DNA from: Nomia melanderi | Lineage: Eukaryota; Arthropoda; Insecta; Hymenoptera; Halictidae | NCBI RefSeq assembly: GCF_051020985.1 | Contig: NC_135003.1 | Span: forward strand, 7,805,501-7,869,500 | Direction of reading: 5' to 3' | Length of the DNA: 64,000 bases | Shown: piece after piece, positions 15,439 through 29,214 of the stretch | Layout: every line of letters starts with the position of its first letter | How positions within the stretch are numbered: the stretch's first letter is position 1 | Program-made: the position numbers and the translations under genes | The notes under the pieces: generated by a model | What the model was told of the DNA's origin: nothing | What the model saw: the letters and a program-made list of their open reading frames with translations, nothing else | Databases searched by the model: none

Positions 15439-15678
15439 TTAACCCTTAGCACTCCAGGTTGTTTTGTAATCTATCAGCAACTGCAACTAATTTTTATAGT
15501 ATTCCTAGCAAAAACGAGAAATGCTATAACATTTCTTCGATCTTTTATTTTCCTTCTTAGTACAAAATTTGGATGTGTGGAAAATCGAATAATTTTAGAG
15601 TAGTTTGTTTAAGATTCATTAAAATATTTAACATTATAACTGGTGCAATATTGGAGCCTACAGAGTTCAAAGGGTTAA
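15439..15678. mobile_element. Small TTAA-flanked (piggyBac-like) MITE, second family
   Basis: 240 bp bounded by TTAA at 15439-15442 and TTAA at 15675-15678. Termini are CCCTTAGCACTC (left) and, on the opposite strand, CCCTTTGAACTC (right), 10 of 12 positions alike. The interior is AT-rich and non-coding. The family differs from the CACTA-ended pair elsewhere in the window. A lone CCCTTTGCAGCTCG at about 22453 resembles one terminus, but I found no partner for it. Confidence 0.6.
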
Positions 15679-18600
15679 AAGTGTACAAAATATACAACTT
15701 CAATATGAAATACTATAATAACATCGATCCATTTCTCTACACTTTCGCTTACCCTATCGCCTACCAGCTCCCCAATCCCTCCCGAATCCCTCTGTAATGA
15801 TCAAAATTTCGACTCGTCGGACGAGATCGAGTTAACTCGATTCTTTCCCCTTTTCCCGAAAGCGCCATTGGCATACTTTGTGAGGCCGGCACTTGGTCCG
15901 GCGGCGGTAATAGACGTTCCAGCCTACATTTTCGAGGGTGTTGGGCAGCAACCGGTGTGAATTCGCGTAAATTTGTTGGGGGCGGCAAAAATGGCGGTGG
16001 CGAGGGTTGGGAACGGGCAAAAGGGTGAATCGTGAATAATGCTGCCGGTTTAAACGGTGGCCATCCGGTCATCGGTGGGACGGGCTGGCGGAGGAGGGGT
16101 GCCGTTTATGCCGCATCAGAGTTCGCCAAATTTATTCCATTGCCGGTGGGCCGCGTTCACGCGACTTCCACGATGCCGTGTGCGGGTACTCGTGATGAAT
16201 GCGCGCATTAAAATTGTCATTGGCGCGGCCGCTGGGCCGCGCGCCGTTGTAAAGTGCACGGTTCGCTCGGCGCGCACAACGCCGCCGGGGCGGCAGTCCT
16301 CTTCCCCGGATAATCCATTCGCCGCTAAATTGTTCGCCGACCGCCCCGGTTAAATAGATAATAACAGTTACTATTATTTCAGCCGTGGACCAAGCAAAAG
16401 TGCGGGGCCGCTGGACCACTGACGTAACGCCGACGTGTTTCGACTCCTGCGGGACAGCGCGCCGGAACGGAATGTTAGCTGACACGTCCGCGCAATTCAT
16501 ACTGTGTCCGAGAACGTTGGCAGAGGTTATTTCGAGTTTCAATAAAATTTTATACGACGATGGGTTTGCATCTATCGTGGTACCAAGTATAAATTTTTGT
16601 TATTTTCTCTTCTGAACTCTGTTTCTTTGGAAGAACAATTACGTCAAATGATTATGATAGTATCATGATATTATAATTTACTGTTGAAGTCCATTTAAGG
16701 ATTACTAGTACAATCATTTCATATTCATAATACCAAAAGGGAACCGTATAAAATAATATTACCAAAGATCAACAATCTCAATTCTTAGAACACGCGACAA
16801 AGTAATTCTCGAAAGGTACCCATCGATCTCAGTGCCGGACTGCAGCAAGCATTGATTGGATTTAAACCGGGCGAATCAGCCAGGACTTCCGCTAACTAGA
16901 AAAATATTTCCAGCCGGTGAGTCTCTACATAAATCTCGATCACGAAGCTACAGCGACAAGCCGACGGCAGCGACGTGCCCGGAGCTCGATCGTGGTAAAA
17001 CCATCGGGAATAATAAATAGACTTTCGAAGTTTCGTTGCAGATTATTGGCCGGGAGGTAGGTGGGGGTGGAACGCGTATCCCAGTAATAATTCAAGAGCA
17101 GCTGGATGGCAGGGGGAGGGGAGAAGGAGCAGTGCGCGCGGGGGACACAGCTTTGGTAGGGTAAAAGTTATTGGACCAGGATCGGTTAGAAAATCAGATA
17201 TGCCGGGGAGTTTCGCTCCTGGGAGGAAGTGGCCCGACCGGATGTTTACTTGAAACTCCAACCGCATCCAGGGCTGAGCTAAGCGAAGTAAGGTGGGCCC
17301 GGAAGCTTCTTAAGTAAAACCATCTCTATCGTTCCCTCTCCTTTCTGCGCCGGAATCAAATCATCCCCGCTCCCCCAACCCCGCATAAATCCTCGGCGAT
17401 GGCGTTCCCGGAGATTTGTTTTCTCGTCGTACTTCACGCCCGGACGCGAATAACGAAGATTAATCCTGATATTCGGCTCCGCTCGAAACCCGTAGACATC
17501 ATTGCTTTTTATTACGCTGCGCGCCATCCGCCCGTTCATCCCGATGGTGAAATTGAAATTTCGCGGTGGCCGCGGCGGAGACAAGGAGGCTAAATTCAAA
17601 TAATCGTGTAAATGGAAAGGGGACATGATGGACGAGTGTCTTTTAAATATCGAATATCAGCACCGCGAGTGGTCGGTTTAAATCAGCTTTCGCCTCGCCT
17701 GAATGCTTTTCAATCCTATTAAGAAGGTAGTCTTGTAATTTTTGTAATTTCGTATGAAACGAGTCAACCCATGGTCGCGTCGTTTCTTAACGAAACATTT
17801 GAAAACTATATAGTGTTAATATAGTATAAATAATGGAAGGGTGGATCTTGAGTAATCGAGAGCTAGGAATAAATATATGTATTTAATAAAATAAAGCTAA
17901 AACTATGGTCAAAATATAAAATATGGAAACAACACGGACAACACGTAAAAAGTACAACTCAATGTCACAAAGACCAACACACGATTCTCTTCCCGCAATT
18001 CTCTTACAGGCATTCTCTCCCAAAAATGATTCTCTCCCCCACAAGCATTCTTTTCACTCGCACCCGTCACAAACACTCGGATGCACCCCTGGAAAGCTGG
18101 CCCTGCAATCTTGGGTCCGCGACGTTGTGCAGGCCACTTTCCCTCAACCGTTTTACAACCAGTCCTTCACTCACATTCATTCTTACATCCACTGTTCTTA
18201 AAAATACCTTAACCTACGCTAAGAGTTCTAGATACTACAACTGTCACTTACAAAATCATATTAGCGACAATTTGTTTTCGGCTATGATGTACCTTGTTCT
18301 GAAAATATATAGAAATGGTACAAAATGAACCTGTCTGTGTTACTCGTTAATTAATCGTGTTTCTAGTATTACATCAACATCGACCTATTCGAAATTGGCG
18401 TCGCGGCACTGGCATCTTATTCCTCCTAGTTTCTCCGGTTAACAGAGTAAGTCCAGCTTTGTCGCTGCTCAAGACATAACATGACGAGTGGCGTTGGCGA
18501 AGGAGGCACGCGTCTTGCGAGCTGGTCGTATTCAATTTTATAAGCTACTTGTTATCCGTGCATGGAAAAAGTTACGGTGCACCAACGTATCCATTGGTCA

Positions 18601-20156
18601 GGTTCCAACTCGACAGTTTTTACTGTTTGCACGAAATCCGAGACTACCGATTACCTTCGCATTGGACCACATCCAACTCCCCATTTTCACCAGTTTAAGG
18701 TCTCCCTGTACTCATCTACCGCTGTTTTTCTGGCTGCTTCATGAATTCACAATTTCCTCGATCTACGAACCGAGGAAGAGTGGGGTCGGTCGGACGGTTC
18801 ATAACCGCATTTGCATCCATCGGCATGCGCCCAGCTGGGCGCCGCCCACCAAGGCCGACGTCGGACGCGTAGAAATTTTAATTAAGGCGGCCGATAGTTC
18901 TCGTAGAAATGAAACAATCGGTAACTGATCGCAAGAAATGTTTGCTCCAATTAAGTTGAACGCGGTATCCGGCGCAGCGGCGTTCGGCGTAGCCCCCGCG
19001 ATAACGTCAAGTAGAAAATCCAATAATACGTCGGTAAGTAGTAACAATGATTCTCCTTCAGCTCGGAAACAATTGTTTCGATTTCATTGAGGCCGGCATT
19101 CAGCCGAGAATTGAATGAAACGGATCGTTGAACTCAAACAAGGTTGGGAAACACTGAAGAAGGCGGTCTCTGAATATTTCATTGTGAGCCCCGAAACTTC
19201 CCCAGGATCGTGGAAATTCGTTAATTATCATCGTCCGTGAAACACCACTAATTACTTGCCCTCATTGTTCCAGTACAATCCGACGCGTTGCAAAAACTCC
19301 GTCTGGCCTACGCCGGCGCGCCGTTCGTACTGCTTTCTTACGGTTCCTTGGCTCTGCAGTTTAGCGCGCGTGAGAATATTATATTATTGTAATTGTTACG
19401 CTAGATTTCATGGAAATTATTATATTCATATTGCTTTATTATTGTTATGCATTGGTTCATGTAAAATCGTCATCGTTTTCATTTGAAAAGAATAATCGTT
19501 AATGAAATTTATTGTTTTACTTTGATGGCAATTCCAATACACTTGGACATTTCATTGTTATCAAACAAAAGCGACAGAAGGTACTTTGAAATTAAGCTTT
19601 CATAAGTATTCTATTGAAAGTCTCTCAGCTTGTACATTAACAAATTATATACAAAATCACTTATTAACGTACTTATTAAATTCGAAACGATAAAACAACC
19701 TTTTCTCTTAACCTTTTGCGTGTGGTAAAATATTCTGTTTATTAAGACCGTATCCCCGCAAAAAGCTCCTTCCGAAGCACGTTCATTCTTCGATACGACA
19801 CAACGGACATTCCGAAACATCCGATCGCGCCGAACAAAAACTGTGGGCGTGTGTTCGCAAGCGGTCAACGTTCTTATTAATTCCTCTTTGAACGGGGTCT
19901 TCGTTGATCGGGGCGGCGCAGCGTGAGTACGGACTCCCGTATGAATAATGACGTGACACGACGTGACACGAATCCGAAAAGACTTCGGCCTGCGGTGGGC
20001 CGCGAGTCTGGAAGGGCGGAAGAGCACGCGCAGCAGGACCGCGGGGCGAAAAATAAAAGACACGCGCGGTTAAAATGGCGGGCAACATTATTGTGCGACA
20101 CGACCGTGACATAAACACGACTGTCGGTACATCCGGTGTTATAACCTCCCTTTTCT
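15679..20156. other. No gene recognised (15.7-20.2 kb)
   Basis: GC/CpG-rich stretches at about 15.83-16.37 and 16.97-17.6 kb and AT-rich DNA between. Overlapping frames on both strands (up to 150 codons) reflect GC content. A GGTAAGT donor-like site has its GT at 19034, with no recognisable exon before it. Confidence 0.5.
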
Positions 20157-20169
20157 GGGGGGGGGGGGG
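20157..20169 (+). repeat. G run of 13
   Basis: Uninterrupted run of 13 G. Such runs can form G-quadruplexes and are prone to length error. Confidence 0.85.
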
Positions 20170-20420
20170 CTGGAGTAGGTGGTTGGGAGAAGCGTCGTCG
20201 TCGCATGGTAAATTTTTCATTACTCCCTGACACTTTCTACGCGCGAGAAAATGACGGGGGCACTCGCGTATGAAATTGAAATACGTCTGCCGATCGAGCG
20301 GCCGATCCATTTTCCCGGCCACGCTCGAGGGCCGAGACGAGCCTCGCGACGCAGACGCCGACACCGACGGCCCGTGTAAAAATGACATTGGATCGCGAGC
20401 ATTTCGTGCACTCGGCACCG

Positions 20421-20905
20421 AGCTCTCTCATATCCTCTCTCGCTACGTCTATTTCTCTTTTCCTTATCACTTTTCCTTCTCTCTCGCTAATTCTATTTCC
20501 TTCTCTTTCGATATTTCTATTTCCCTCGCATTCCCGCTCTTTTACTATTTCCCTTTTCCTTTTCCCCTCTCTCTCTCTTTCTTTCTTTATTCCTATCTCT
20601 CTCCTTTTCTTTTCTCTTGCTCTCTTTTCTTCAGACCCTCTCACTGTTTCTTTTTTTGTCCCTCTCTTTCTCTCATATTCTCTCTCTGTGTATTTCTTTC
20701 TCTCTTTCCTTCTCTCGCGCTGTTTCTGTTCCTATTTGTCTTCTTCCATTATACCTTCTTTCTCTACTTCTTTTCCTATCTACCTCCTTCTTTCATATTC
20801 CCATCGACTATATCTGTTCCTCTTTTTTCCCTTCCGTTCGCTATTTCTTTGTTTCTCCTGTTTCACCTCCTATGCGCGCTTTCATTTTTCCATAATATTT
20901 CTTGC
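20421..20905 (+). repeat. Long pyrimidine tract (CT-rich, ~480 bp)
   Basis: The plus strand is almost wholly C and T (TCTCT, TTCTTT, CTTTTC repeats). It produces long spurious frames rich in Ser, Phe and Leu. It ends in TTTCTTGCAG (AG at 20906-20907), which looks exactly like a 3' splice site, but no recognisable exon follows. Confidence 0.85.
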
Positions 20906-20907
20906 AG

Positions 20908-23900
20908 ATCGCAAACCACTGTCGATCCGACATTATTTTTCGAGGCTTCTCCCGTCGATATCTCTCCAAGAATTTATCGGAACCCGAAGTGAATGCGGTT
21001 TGCGTTGATCGCGTGTGTTTAAGATTAGCCGGATGAATAGGAGGGCTCCACTTTTGAATGGGTTCCTTTTCAGGAAAATTGATATCGATCAGGAAAATTT
21101 GTTTCGCGAGGTTGGCTCGATCGTCGGTGTTCCATTCTGTTTGAGCTTGCGTGTATTTTTCGCGCGATGGAAACGTCGAAACGAGGTTGTTCGGTGGCAG
21201 ATTTATGCGGGCCGCTTGCGGCGAGCGGTCTTTTCATCCTCTAACTGGAAATTATTGTTGAATTAGTGGCTTTGAATCATCGAACGGATTTATAAAGTCA
21301 ATGTAATTATCCTTTGAGTGTCGTATATTGTGGAAAACGTTAATGGAAATCATATATCGATTGATTAATTCTCTTTAATTACGCATTTACTCATTACCAT
21401 GTTTAATATCTGTTTCATTATTGATAATACAAAGTAAAGTAATATTTCGTACCACTCAAATTATCTTAAAAATTAAATTTCTAATTAAATCAAGACAAAT
21501 TAAATTATCCTAAAAATTAAATTTCTAATTAAATGACGACAAATTAAAGTATCGTAAATATTAGATTTCTAATTAAACTGAGATACGCGTATAAAAAAGA
21601 AACAAGTATTTTAAGATGTATTTCAACTGACACCAATTTTAACTGTTTCTAAGTTTCTAAAAATACGTTATATCTATCTTGTAACCTCTGCTATGCAATG
21701 CTTGCGATTATCAGAACGTAGAAATATTATAGCGAGAAATGTCGTTAACACCAGATGCATCTGCGTGCAACTCGCAACAATTCGGTCACCAGATTTCTCA
21801 AATAAATCCGCTACATTCCGTTACTTGAAAAAATGCAAACTGTATTTCAGTTACAATGTGATAACGCGATGCGACGTTTATTATGAAATTCTTCATTTCG
21901 CAGATTCTGTTTACAGGTTCTGCGAACGATCCGACGAATTTCTGCTCGCTCGCTATGAGAGCCCCGGCATTCTGAAAGAAAGTCCACTGTCTTCCCTTCG
22001 ACGATAGAAATCAAGCCTCGGGTGCTTGCGAGCAGATTTCTACTGTATAGTTCGTCGCCTTCTCTTTTTCTGGCTTCCTTTTTTCGCCCGATTTCTTCTA
22101 ACGGGCTCGCCACGCAGATTACTTCCTCGAAATCTTCGAAAATGATGATACTGCGGAACGCCTCGCCGAAAACTCTAACTGTGATGCATCTCGGTTTCAA
22201 TTCTTTACGCAAATTTCAGTTAATTTTACTGAGGTCTTAAATTTATTTATACGTTTGTATAAAAAGGTAAAAATATGTAGTCTGGTAACAATTTTTTTGT
22301 ACCGTTCTCAAATTTAAAAATATCTTTAATTCTAAAAACTGAAAAAAAGTAACAATTAAATAGTGAAATAAAATATTAACGTTGGGACTGCATTAAAGCC
22401 AATACCGTGCACAGATGTAGCTCTTGAGGGGTTAGTATCACTCGCTCTAACCCTTTGCAGCTCGATTGTCCTGAATGTTTTCGTAATTAAATATAACATT
22501 CTACTATATAATTCTTTTCAGAAAAACTTGAAAAACATCAAACTTATACTTAGATATTATACGACTGTCCTATTACAAATAAATGCAGCAAAAATTGTGA
22601 AAACATGCACCCATCAAAATGAAATCGAACCCGAATCCGTCTCGACACACGAAATACCAGTTCAGCTCTTTCGATTCTCCAGTCTGGAACGAACGAGAAA
22701 CATGCGACTCGGGAATAACGACAGCACTTTCAGTTACGATGTTTTGGACCTTGCGAACTCGGCTCTTTCAATTTTTAGCCCAACTACATCCCCCACCACC
22801 TTCCTCCGCCACAGTCCCTCATTAATTATTCATATTCAATTAAAACTTTTTGCTCGCGTTTCAAGAGTGCATGGTAAACGTTTCCGATTACCTCCATCGT
22901 CGACCAAATAAAAACCACCCCCGTGCCCACCTCCGCGCCCCTGCTGCTCCTACACGAACGTCGGCGAAGGGTGCGCGAGCTTCGATCGTATTTAAGGGTA
23001 TTGTGCCGGTGGTACCGCGAACCGAACAAAAATATGGGATATTGCGTAAATAAGAGGGTGGCCGACCGGTTCGATTCCCTGCTGCCCCCCATGTTAATCA
23101 GGAGGCACGGCCTCGGATTGTTTGAACGATCAATCTTATTTGAACACTAAAAAACAATCCGGTCTGCGCGGGTAGGCGGGCAAACGCCGATGGGGCTTGA
23201 TGGATGATATGTTTGCGTCAATGACATTAATTTCCTGGCGAACGGTATTTATTAATAAAATTGTTTCGGTCGATGCGACGACCGGTCCCGTTGTAATCGT
23301 TTCATTATCGAATCAATTCCACGCGACGATAACAAAAACCATTACGTTAATGAACACCGGACACTCCATCGAAAGGATTTATTGGCACGTGTTCGCTCCC
23401 TTTTTGTAGCTCAATTAATTTTTTCTCGTAAATTTCAGTAAATTTTTCTATTTTGTTTCTTCAATTATCCGTGCGTTCGCGTATCGGTGGAATATTTTAA
23501 AGCAAATGGTTCGCATTGAAATTATCCATTTTAATTTCCATTTCGACGGTGTTAAATATTTCGCGTGCAGTTTATTTTTTAATAATTTTGTGGAATGATT
23601 GTTCTGTACCGTTTCCGTTTTAAAAGGTAAATAATGGAAATGTATTATATTTAGGTTTTCTGGATCGTGTTGGATCAAGATTGAAGTTCCGTTACTGGCA
23701 GAAGCTGTTTTATACATCAAACAACGCATATATGAAATGTTGGAACTACATTAATTTATCAGTTTACTTTTTCATATCAATATGAAGAATATACTCATCG
23801 CCATACCTTTGAACACAATAGAGGGTTTTCATAAAAATTCGCATTCGAAGTACCATTGCGAGCAACGTATTATTACAGAATTGCTCGCTATTTCTGTTGA

Positions 23901-26900
23901 CATTCAGCCCCTTCATTTTCCAGACAATATACGCCCGAATTCAAATTACAACGCGACGCGACCGGTTAATCATGAAATTGTCTCGCAAAAAGTTCATTTC
24001 TGATCGGACGCACCGTTTAAATTCGCCGAGCGCCATCAAAGGGCGGATCTACGCGCAACAGACATACTGAATAAATCTGATAACAGCGCGCGAGCAAGTT
24101 TGCGTATCTAATTTCACAGAAAAGTGAATTGATTCGATTCCGTGGAACAATGTCTTCGCTCGCAGGAACTTTTTAATTAAGGGGTAGCTCGCGCGTCTGG
24201 CAAGTTATTGACAACATCGGCCGGACTTGTTTATTCTGCATTCAATTAACTTCCAAGTATTGGGGCGGTTGTCCCTAAAGCCAACCCTTCGCTTCGCCCA
24301 CCCTCGACGCGGTGGCTGGTTCAGCGGGATCTTCCTTTCTCAGGAGCGGAACGATATGGCGGAAGATAAAATGGAAACGTGCCTCACCCTTCTCCCCCTT
24401 CCGCGATCGTTGTTTTCTCAAACAGTCGGTCCGTACACGTTTAACTAACCGGAAGAGTGGGAAGGGGAACACGCGGCGTATTGGAAATTTCTATGATAGA
24501 GCATTCTCCATGGGTCTGATTCATCCGCGATTTTTCGTTCCTTGATCGGTGATAAATTAAGGTCTTCGGAACAGGCAATACCGGATACTGGTGCCATTAC
24601 ATCATACAAAGTCGAAAAATAAACGCCCCTATCTGTTCGTGCGCAGGATGCTCTCTAAAATGTGGGAAGTAGTAATCGATTCGACGGGTGGAAGCGGTGC
24701 AAAAAATATGATCTAAGAATGCATCCGTCTTAATATTTTTATTTGCAATCAGCTCCGTATTACACATGAAGTTTAAGCACTGAAACTTGTATGATACTGT
24801 TGATTGTTTAGTGTCTTGTCAGTCCTAATATTAATATTACAATTATTATTAATAGCAATCAAATCTAATATACTATCAATATAATTATCAATTCCCCAGT
24901 TGAATTTCATAGATTTCTATAAATAATTTTGTAGCACGAAATATATACACCGGTACACGCAAGAATCTTCCAAAAGAGGAATTCCTTCAGTTCCCGACAA
25001 AAAGCGAAATCTGAAAGATTGCTGGAAGGGTTCATGTTCAAACCAGAGCACTGATATAAGAGAGGAAAAAATGTGGATGGATTAACAATAGGGGGACATC
25101 AAGTTAACCAATAGCCAGGCATAAAGCGTTCGAAGTTTAAGGCGTGTTACGTCCAAATAAAATTTTACGCGCGCGGTATCCCGCGAAGTTCTCGAGAGGG
25201 CAGTGCGGCACGGACCTATCAACGGGAACTCGAGAAAACATTGACCTAAACTCGTCGAAGATTCCGTTGGCAACGGCGGACTGTCCGGATGGCCCTCCCA
25301 AACCACGAGAGGTCGTCGAGCCAAAACGGAAGGAAAATTTAACGTTAGCCGGCGATTCGTATCGATCGTGCCCGTAGTCAGAAGTTCGGTCTAAACCGCA
25401 GGACCAAACGACGCGCGTTGCTGCTCGGTCCAAGTCCCGTTCGACCGGTTTAAGTCACTCGGATACGCGACGCCCACGTCCGAATTATAAACTTCGCGTC
25501 GACCGAGCGCAGGCCACCCTATCCCCCGGACGAAAGAACATTCGTGCGCGCTGTTTCCCTTCCACTGCGTCCCAGAATCGCGGAAAGTAAAAGCCCGTGG
25601 CTGAACTGCGGAAGTTGCCCCTCGGACGTGACAACTATCACCGACCCGAGGAAAACTTGCAGCGAATTGACGAAACCTCTTAAAAGTTCTGTCGTTGCTC
25701 GATTACTGGAATCGCGGGCCGATTTCTTCGTCTTCTTGTTTATTAATGCTTTGATTGCGAACATTGTTTCGCATCGCGGATACCCACTGCTCGCGGTCGA
25801 AGTCTCGAGATCGTTTCGATCGCTTACAGTCACTTAAGCAGTAGCGATGCAATACTGCAATTCTATGCGACAGTGCAGCGAGCATCGAAAGGATTCGAGT
25901 GACAGAACTTCGTATCTTGATGTTAGCGTAGTTCATTTCTTGCGACCCAGTAACTTTGACCACCTGAATCTGAGAAACTCAATTTGCCAAAGTGGTACGG
26001 AACCAGAGTTATCTTTAATTGTTACTGTTAATTTCTGTTCTGTATATAGGGGGTTTTTAACTAACTTGAACATAACGCTGAAATCGCGGTTGTTTAATTG
26101 CTAATTTTCGTTTTCTATTGGTTTACGGAATCAAATTTTGGAATATTTATCTCGCGTAGTAATTTATTGACGGTTTAAACGTTTTCAATTCTGTCTAGTG
26201 CATCTCAGTCACGGCGTGCTTAATCAATTCTCGACTCGTTCCGTGATCTCATCAGTGCCGTTCCTGATACGCCAAATTTCTTCTCGTTCGACGTTCACTC
26301 ATGTTTACGTAAGGTCACGTAGCACGGTTTGCCATCGGTTCGGCAAGTTTTAGCTGGGTTTCCTGTTTACGGGCGCAGAAGGCTCGTTCCGCGTGTTTAT
26401 TGCCCGGGAAATAAGGGACGGAATTAGAGGCCCTCGAGGGGAGCTCGCGTGAGCGTGAAAGGCACGAAAATGGAATAAACAGGAGTCACCACCTCGAAGA
26501 AGCGAGGTGGCTGGTTCTCGAGGTTCTCTAATACGCGTAGTCTTTACGCGAAAACCTGGCCCGGAATGCGCGATGACTGTTTCGAAGTAAATTAGCTGTT
26601 ACGGATGTCTTTCTCGTTCCTCTTCCAACGAATTCTTGCTTGCCCGTTATACCGCCTGTTTCATAACACATAGACACGAACTGTGGTTTCAAATAAGCTG
26701 CATGGAATTAGTAAAATGAATCTTGCATATGGTTCAATTTAAAATTGAACTATTTTACCATACTGAAATTTCAGGTTTGGTTTCCTTATTCAAAAGATGT
26801 GATTAAAATACATAAGCAATGTAAGATAATTCGCTTATGAAGATAGTGCTAGAAATATATACAAATCACTGGGATTGTTCTTTAATTTCTTTTCATTAAA

Positions 26901-28429
26901 ATCTGATTTCTTAAGTTTTGTTATACATCTATTTGAATGGTAGCTCTAGAAACATTTATTTCGAAGGAATGTGGGTACTTCTAAAATATTTATCCAGAAA
27001 ATCAAACGTTTCAATCTGAAATGTTTATTCCCTGTTTATGTTTATAACAACACGAAACACTTACCTCACCGTTTCATTACTTTCATGCGGTTTACACGTA
27101 CGCACAGCGCTACTTACACGCGCATTACGAAGCTAACCGTGCACTCCGTACATGGGATTCTATTTCGAGGAGAATGCCGCCAGACTAACAACACCAGAAC
27201 GAACAAGCCCGCCGCGAAAATATAATAAAGTACCCAGCGAGGTCTTAATTAAATACGATAAAATACAAAAACAAATACATCAACTCATTAGCGTCGCGGA
27301 AACGACTACAGTTCACGGATTTTCGTGTTTCGCGAGAACAAAATCCGGCACTCGTTACCACCACGGGACTTATAACTTCAATCGCGCCTTTTTCTCGGCG
27401 CCCGCATTAGCATTTGACTGCAACGCGAGAATACAGAGTGCATTGAAAATTATGGCGTAACTGGTTGTATAATGATTCTATGTACAAAAATTAGGTGAAA
27501 AAAGGAATGCCATTTCTCCATTTCAAGTTTCGTCCTTCGAAAAGAGTACGTTCAAAAATCCGTTAAGTACTTGAAAAGTTAACCTCAGCAAATTTTAATT
27601 TACATAAATAAATATATCATTGAGGCTTGTCGTCAACTTCCAAACTTATTTTTCTCGTGAACGAAACCTCAAACGAAAAACCCTTGATCTTTCCTTTCGG
27701 TTTATTCCACGTTTTTTCTTTAGAATTTTCTTTACACCCTGTATATTTCTTCGTTCCTCCTGTCTCACCTTTCACGATCCAAGGAGAAGAAGAACAGAGG
27801 AAAGCGAGAGGCACTGAACAGCACTCAAAAAGAAGGGAACAGAGCGAGAAAAGTGGCGGAAAGGGGTCTGGCGAAAGGATTAAAGCATGCAAAGCGAAGA
27901 AATTTGTTTGGCGGCGGCCGGATTGAGTCCGCGGGCACGGGGAATCCATATTAGAGGCGTTTCAAATAGATGGAGAGGGGAAAGGTAAATCACGGACGAT
28001 ATCCGGGGGAACGTCTAACCAGAAAATTTCCATAATGCGGTGAAATCCGTGTTACGGTGCAGGAAACGGAATGCGCAGCGGCGGGTCGGCCGGGTTAAAA
28101 CGAAATGGAAGGCTGCGTACGTCATTGTCTTGTAACGTTCCTTTCATTTCCTTTTATTCGTTTCCCGATTTAATTCTTTACCCGAGACCGCGGCAGAGCC
28201 GGGCAGCCCGGGCCTCCTTTGTCGCTTTTCACTTTTCCACCGCTACACGCGCGCTCGCACTCCCTTTTTTTTCTCTATTCGCGTTGCCCCGCGCTTTTGT
28301 GTTATGAGTAATTAAAACATTTTGGCCGGAGTATGAGGGCGAGAGTTCTTTGAGCTTTAAACGCGCCAGAAAATTCATTCCGCGCCCCCTGTCCATTCTT
28401 TTCTTACGCCACCATACTAACCGCCTCTG
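20908..28429. other. No gene recognised (20.9-28.4 kb)
   Basis: Apart from the 44-bp repeat, this is unique sequence with CpG-rich blocks (for example 25.14-25.65 kb). A lone transposon-like terminus CCCTTTGCAGCTCG lies at about 22453. Frames are short and unfamiliar. Confidence 0.45.
21458..21584. repeat. AT-rich tandem repeat, 44-bp unit, about 2.9 copies
   Basis: Units start at 21458, 21502 and 21546, each beginning AAA(T/G)TATC and containing TAAATTTCTAATTAAA or close variants. Copies 1 and 2 are nearly identical and copy 3 is more diverged. Each unit contains TAATTAAA, so the array also repeats a homeodomain-type core. Confidence 0.85.
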
Positions 28430-28830
28430 CTTTTCCCTTTCCCTTAATTTTTCTATTTTTTTCTTTACCTCTATCTATTTCTATACCGTTCTCTAATTGT
28501 ACTTCTCTTTATCTCTATGTACCTGTATCTTACTCTATCTCTATCTCTATTTCTCTTTACCTCTTTCTGTATCTGTATCTCTATTTCTCTTTATCTCTTT
28601 CTCTATCTCTCTTTATCTTTCTCTATTTCTATCTCTATCTCTGTCTGTATCTCTATCTCTCTCTATCTCTATCTATCTCTATTTCTATTTCTGTATACTA
28701 CTTTCTATTTCTGCCTATCGTTGCCTATTCCCCTATCTCCGCTCTCTGTTTCACACGTGTACTCTTCCTCCCTTTCGTTCTATCTCACTCCCTTGCTCTC
28801 TTCTCCTCTTTCCCTTCGACGTTTTCTATC
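28430..28830 (+). repeat. (TCTATC)/(TCTCTT)-type microsatellite tract
   Basis: About 400 bp of imperfect TCTATC, TCTATT and TCTCTT units on the plus strand. Open frames across it (137 and 181 codons) are low-complexity Leu/Ser/Tyr strings and are not genes. Confidence 0.85.
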
Positions 28831-29157
28831 GCCCCCGCAACCCCGTTCACGCACCCACACAATCCTCGTCCTTTCTCTTTATCTATATCCAAAGCGGCGC
28901 AGGCTGGTGAAAGGATTGCCACGCACGTCGCACCGTGCGGAAAACAAAACTCCCGTTGAAATGATAAAAGCAAAGTGTCCGGCGGAAAAGTTACCGGTCG
29001 TTCTCACATTTTTAGCCCCGTCGGCCACCTCCCGTTTAAAGCGTCACTATTTTGTTAAGTAACCGTGCTCTGGCTGCTCGGCCGTATTGTCTCTATTGTT
29101 TCTGCGTGTTTTCCTACGTTTCTTTGCGCGCGAATTTCACCCCCTCGCACCCCAACC

Positions 29158-29214
29158 CCACGACTCTCTCACTCTCTCTACCTCTCTTTCTTTTTCTCTT
29201 TTTCTCTGCCTGTT
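29158..29214 (+). repeat. Short CT-rich tract
   Basis: CTCTCTCACTCTCTC followed by CTTTCTTTTTCTC units; simple sequence. Confidence 0.7.

Noticed and set aside
22440..22475. CCCTTTGCAGCTCG, a piggyBac-MITE-like terminus
   Set aside because: Flank is CTAA and no matching opposite end lies within about 500 bp; at most a truncated remnant.
28497..29062. 137- and 181-codon Ser/Leu/Tyr-rich frames
   Set aside because: Translations of a TCTATC-type microsatellite.
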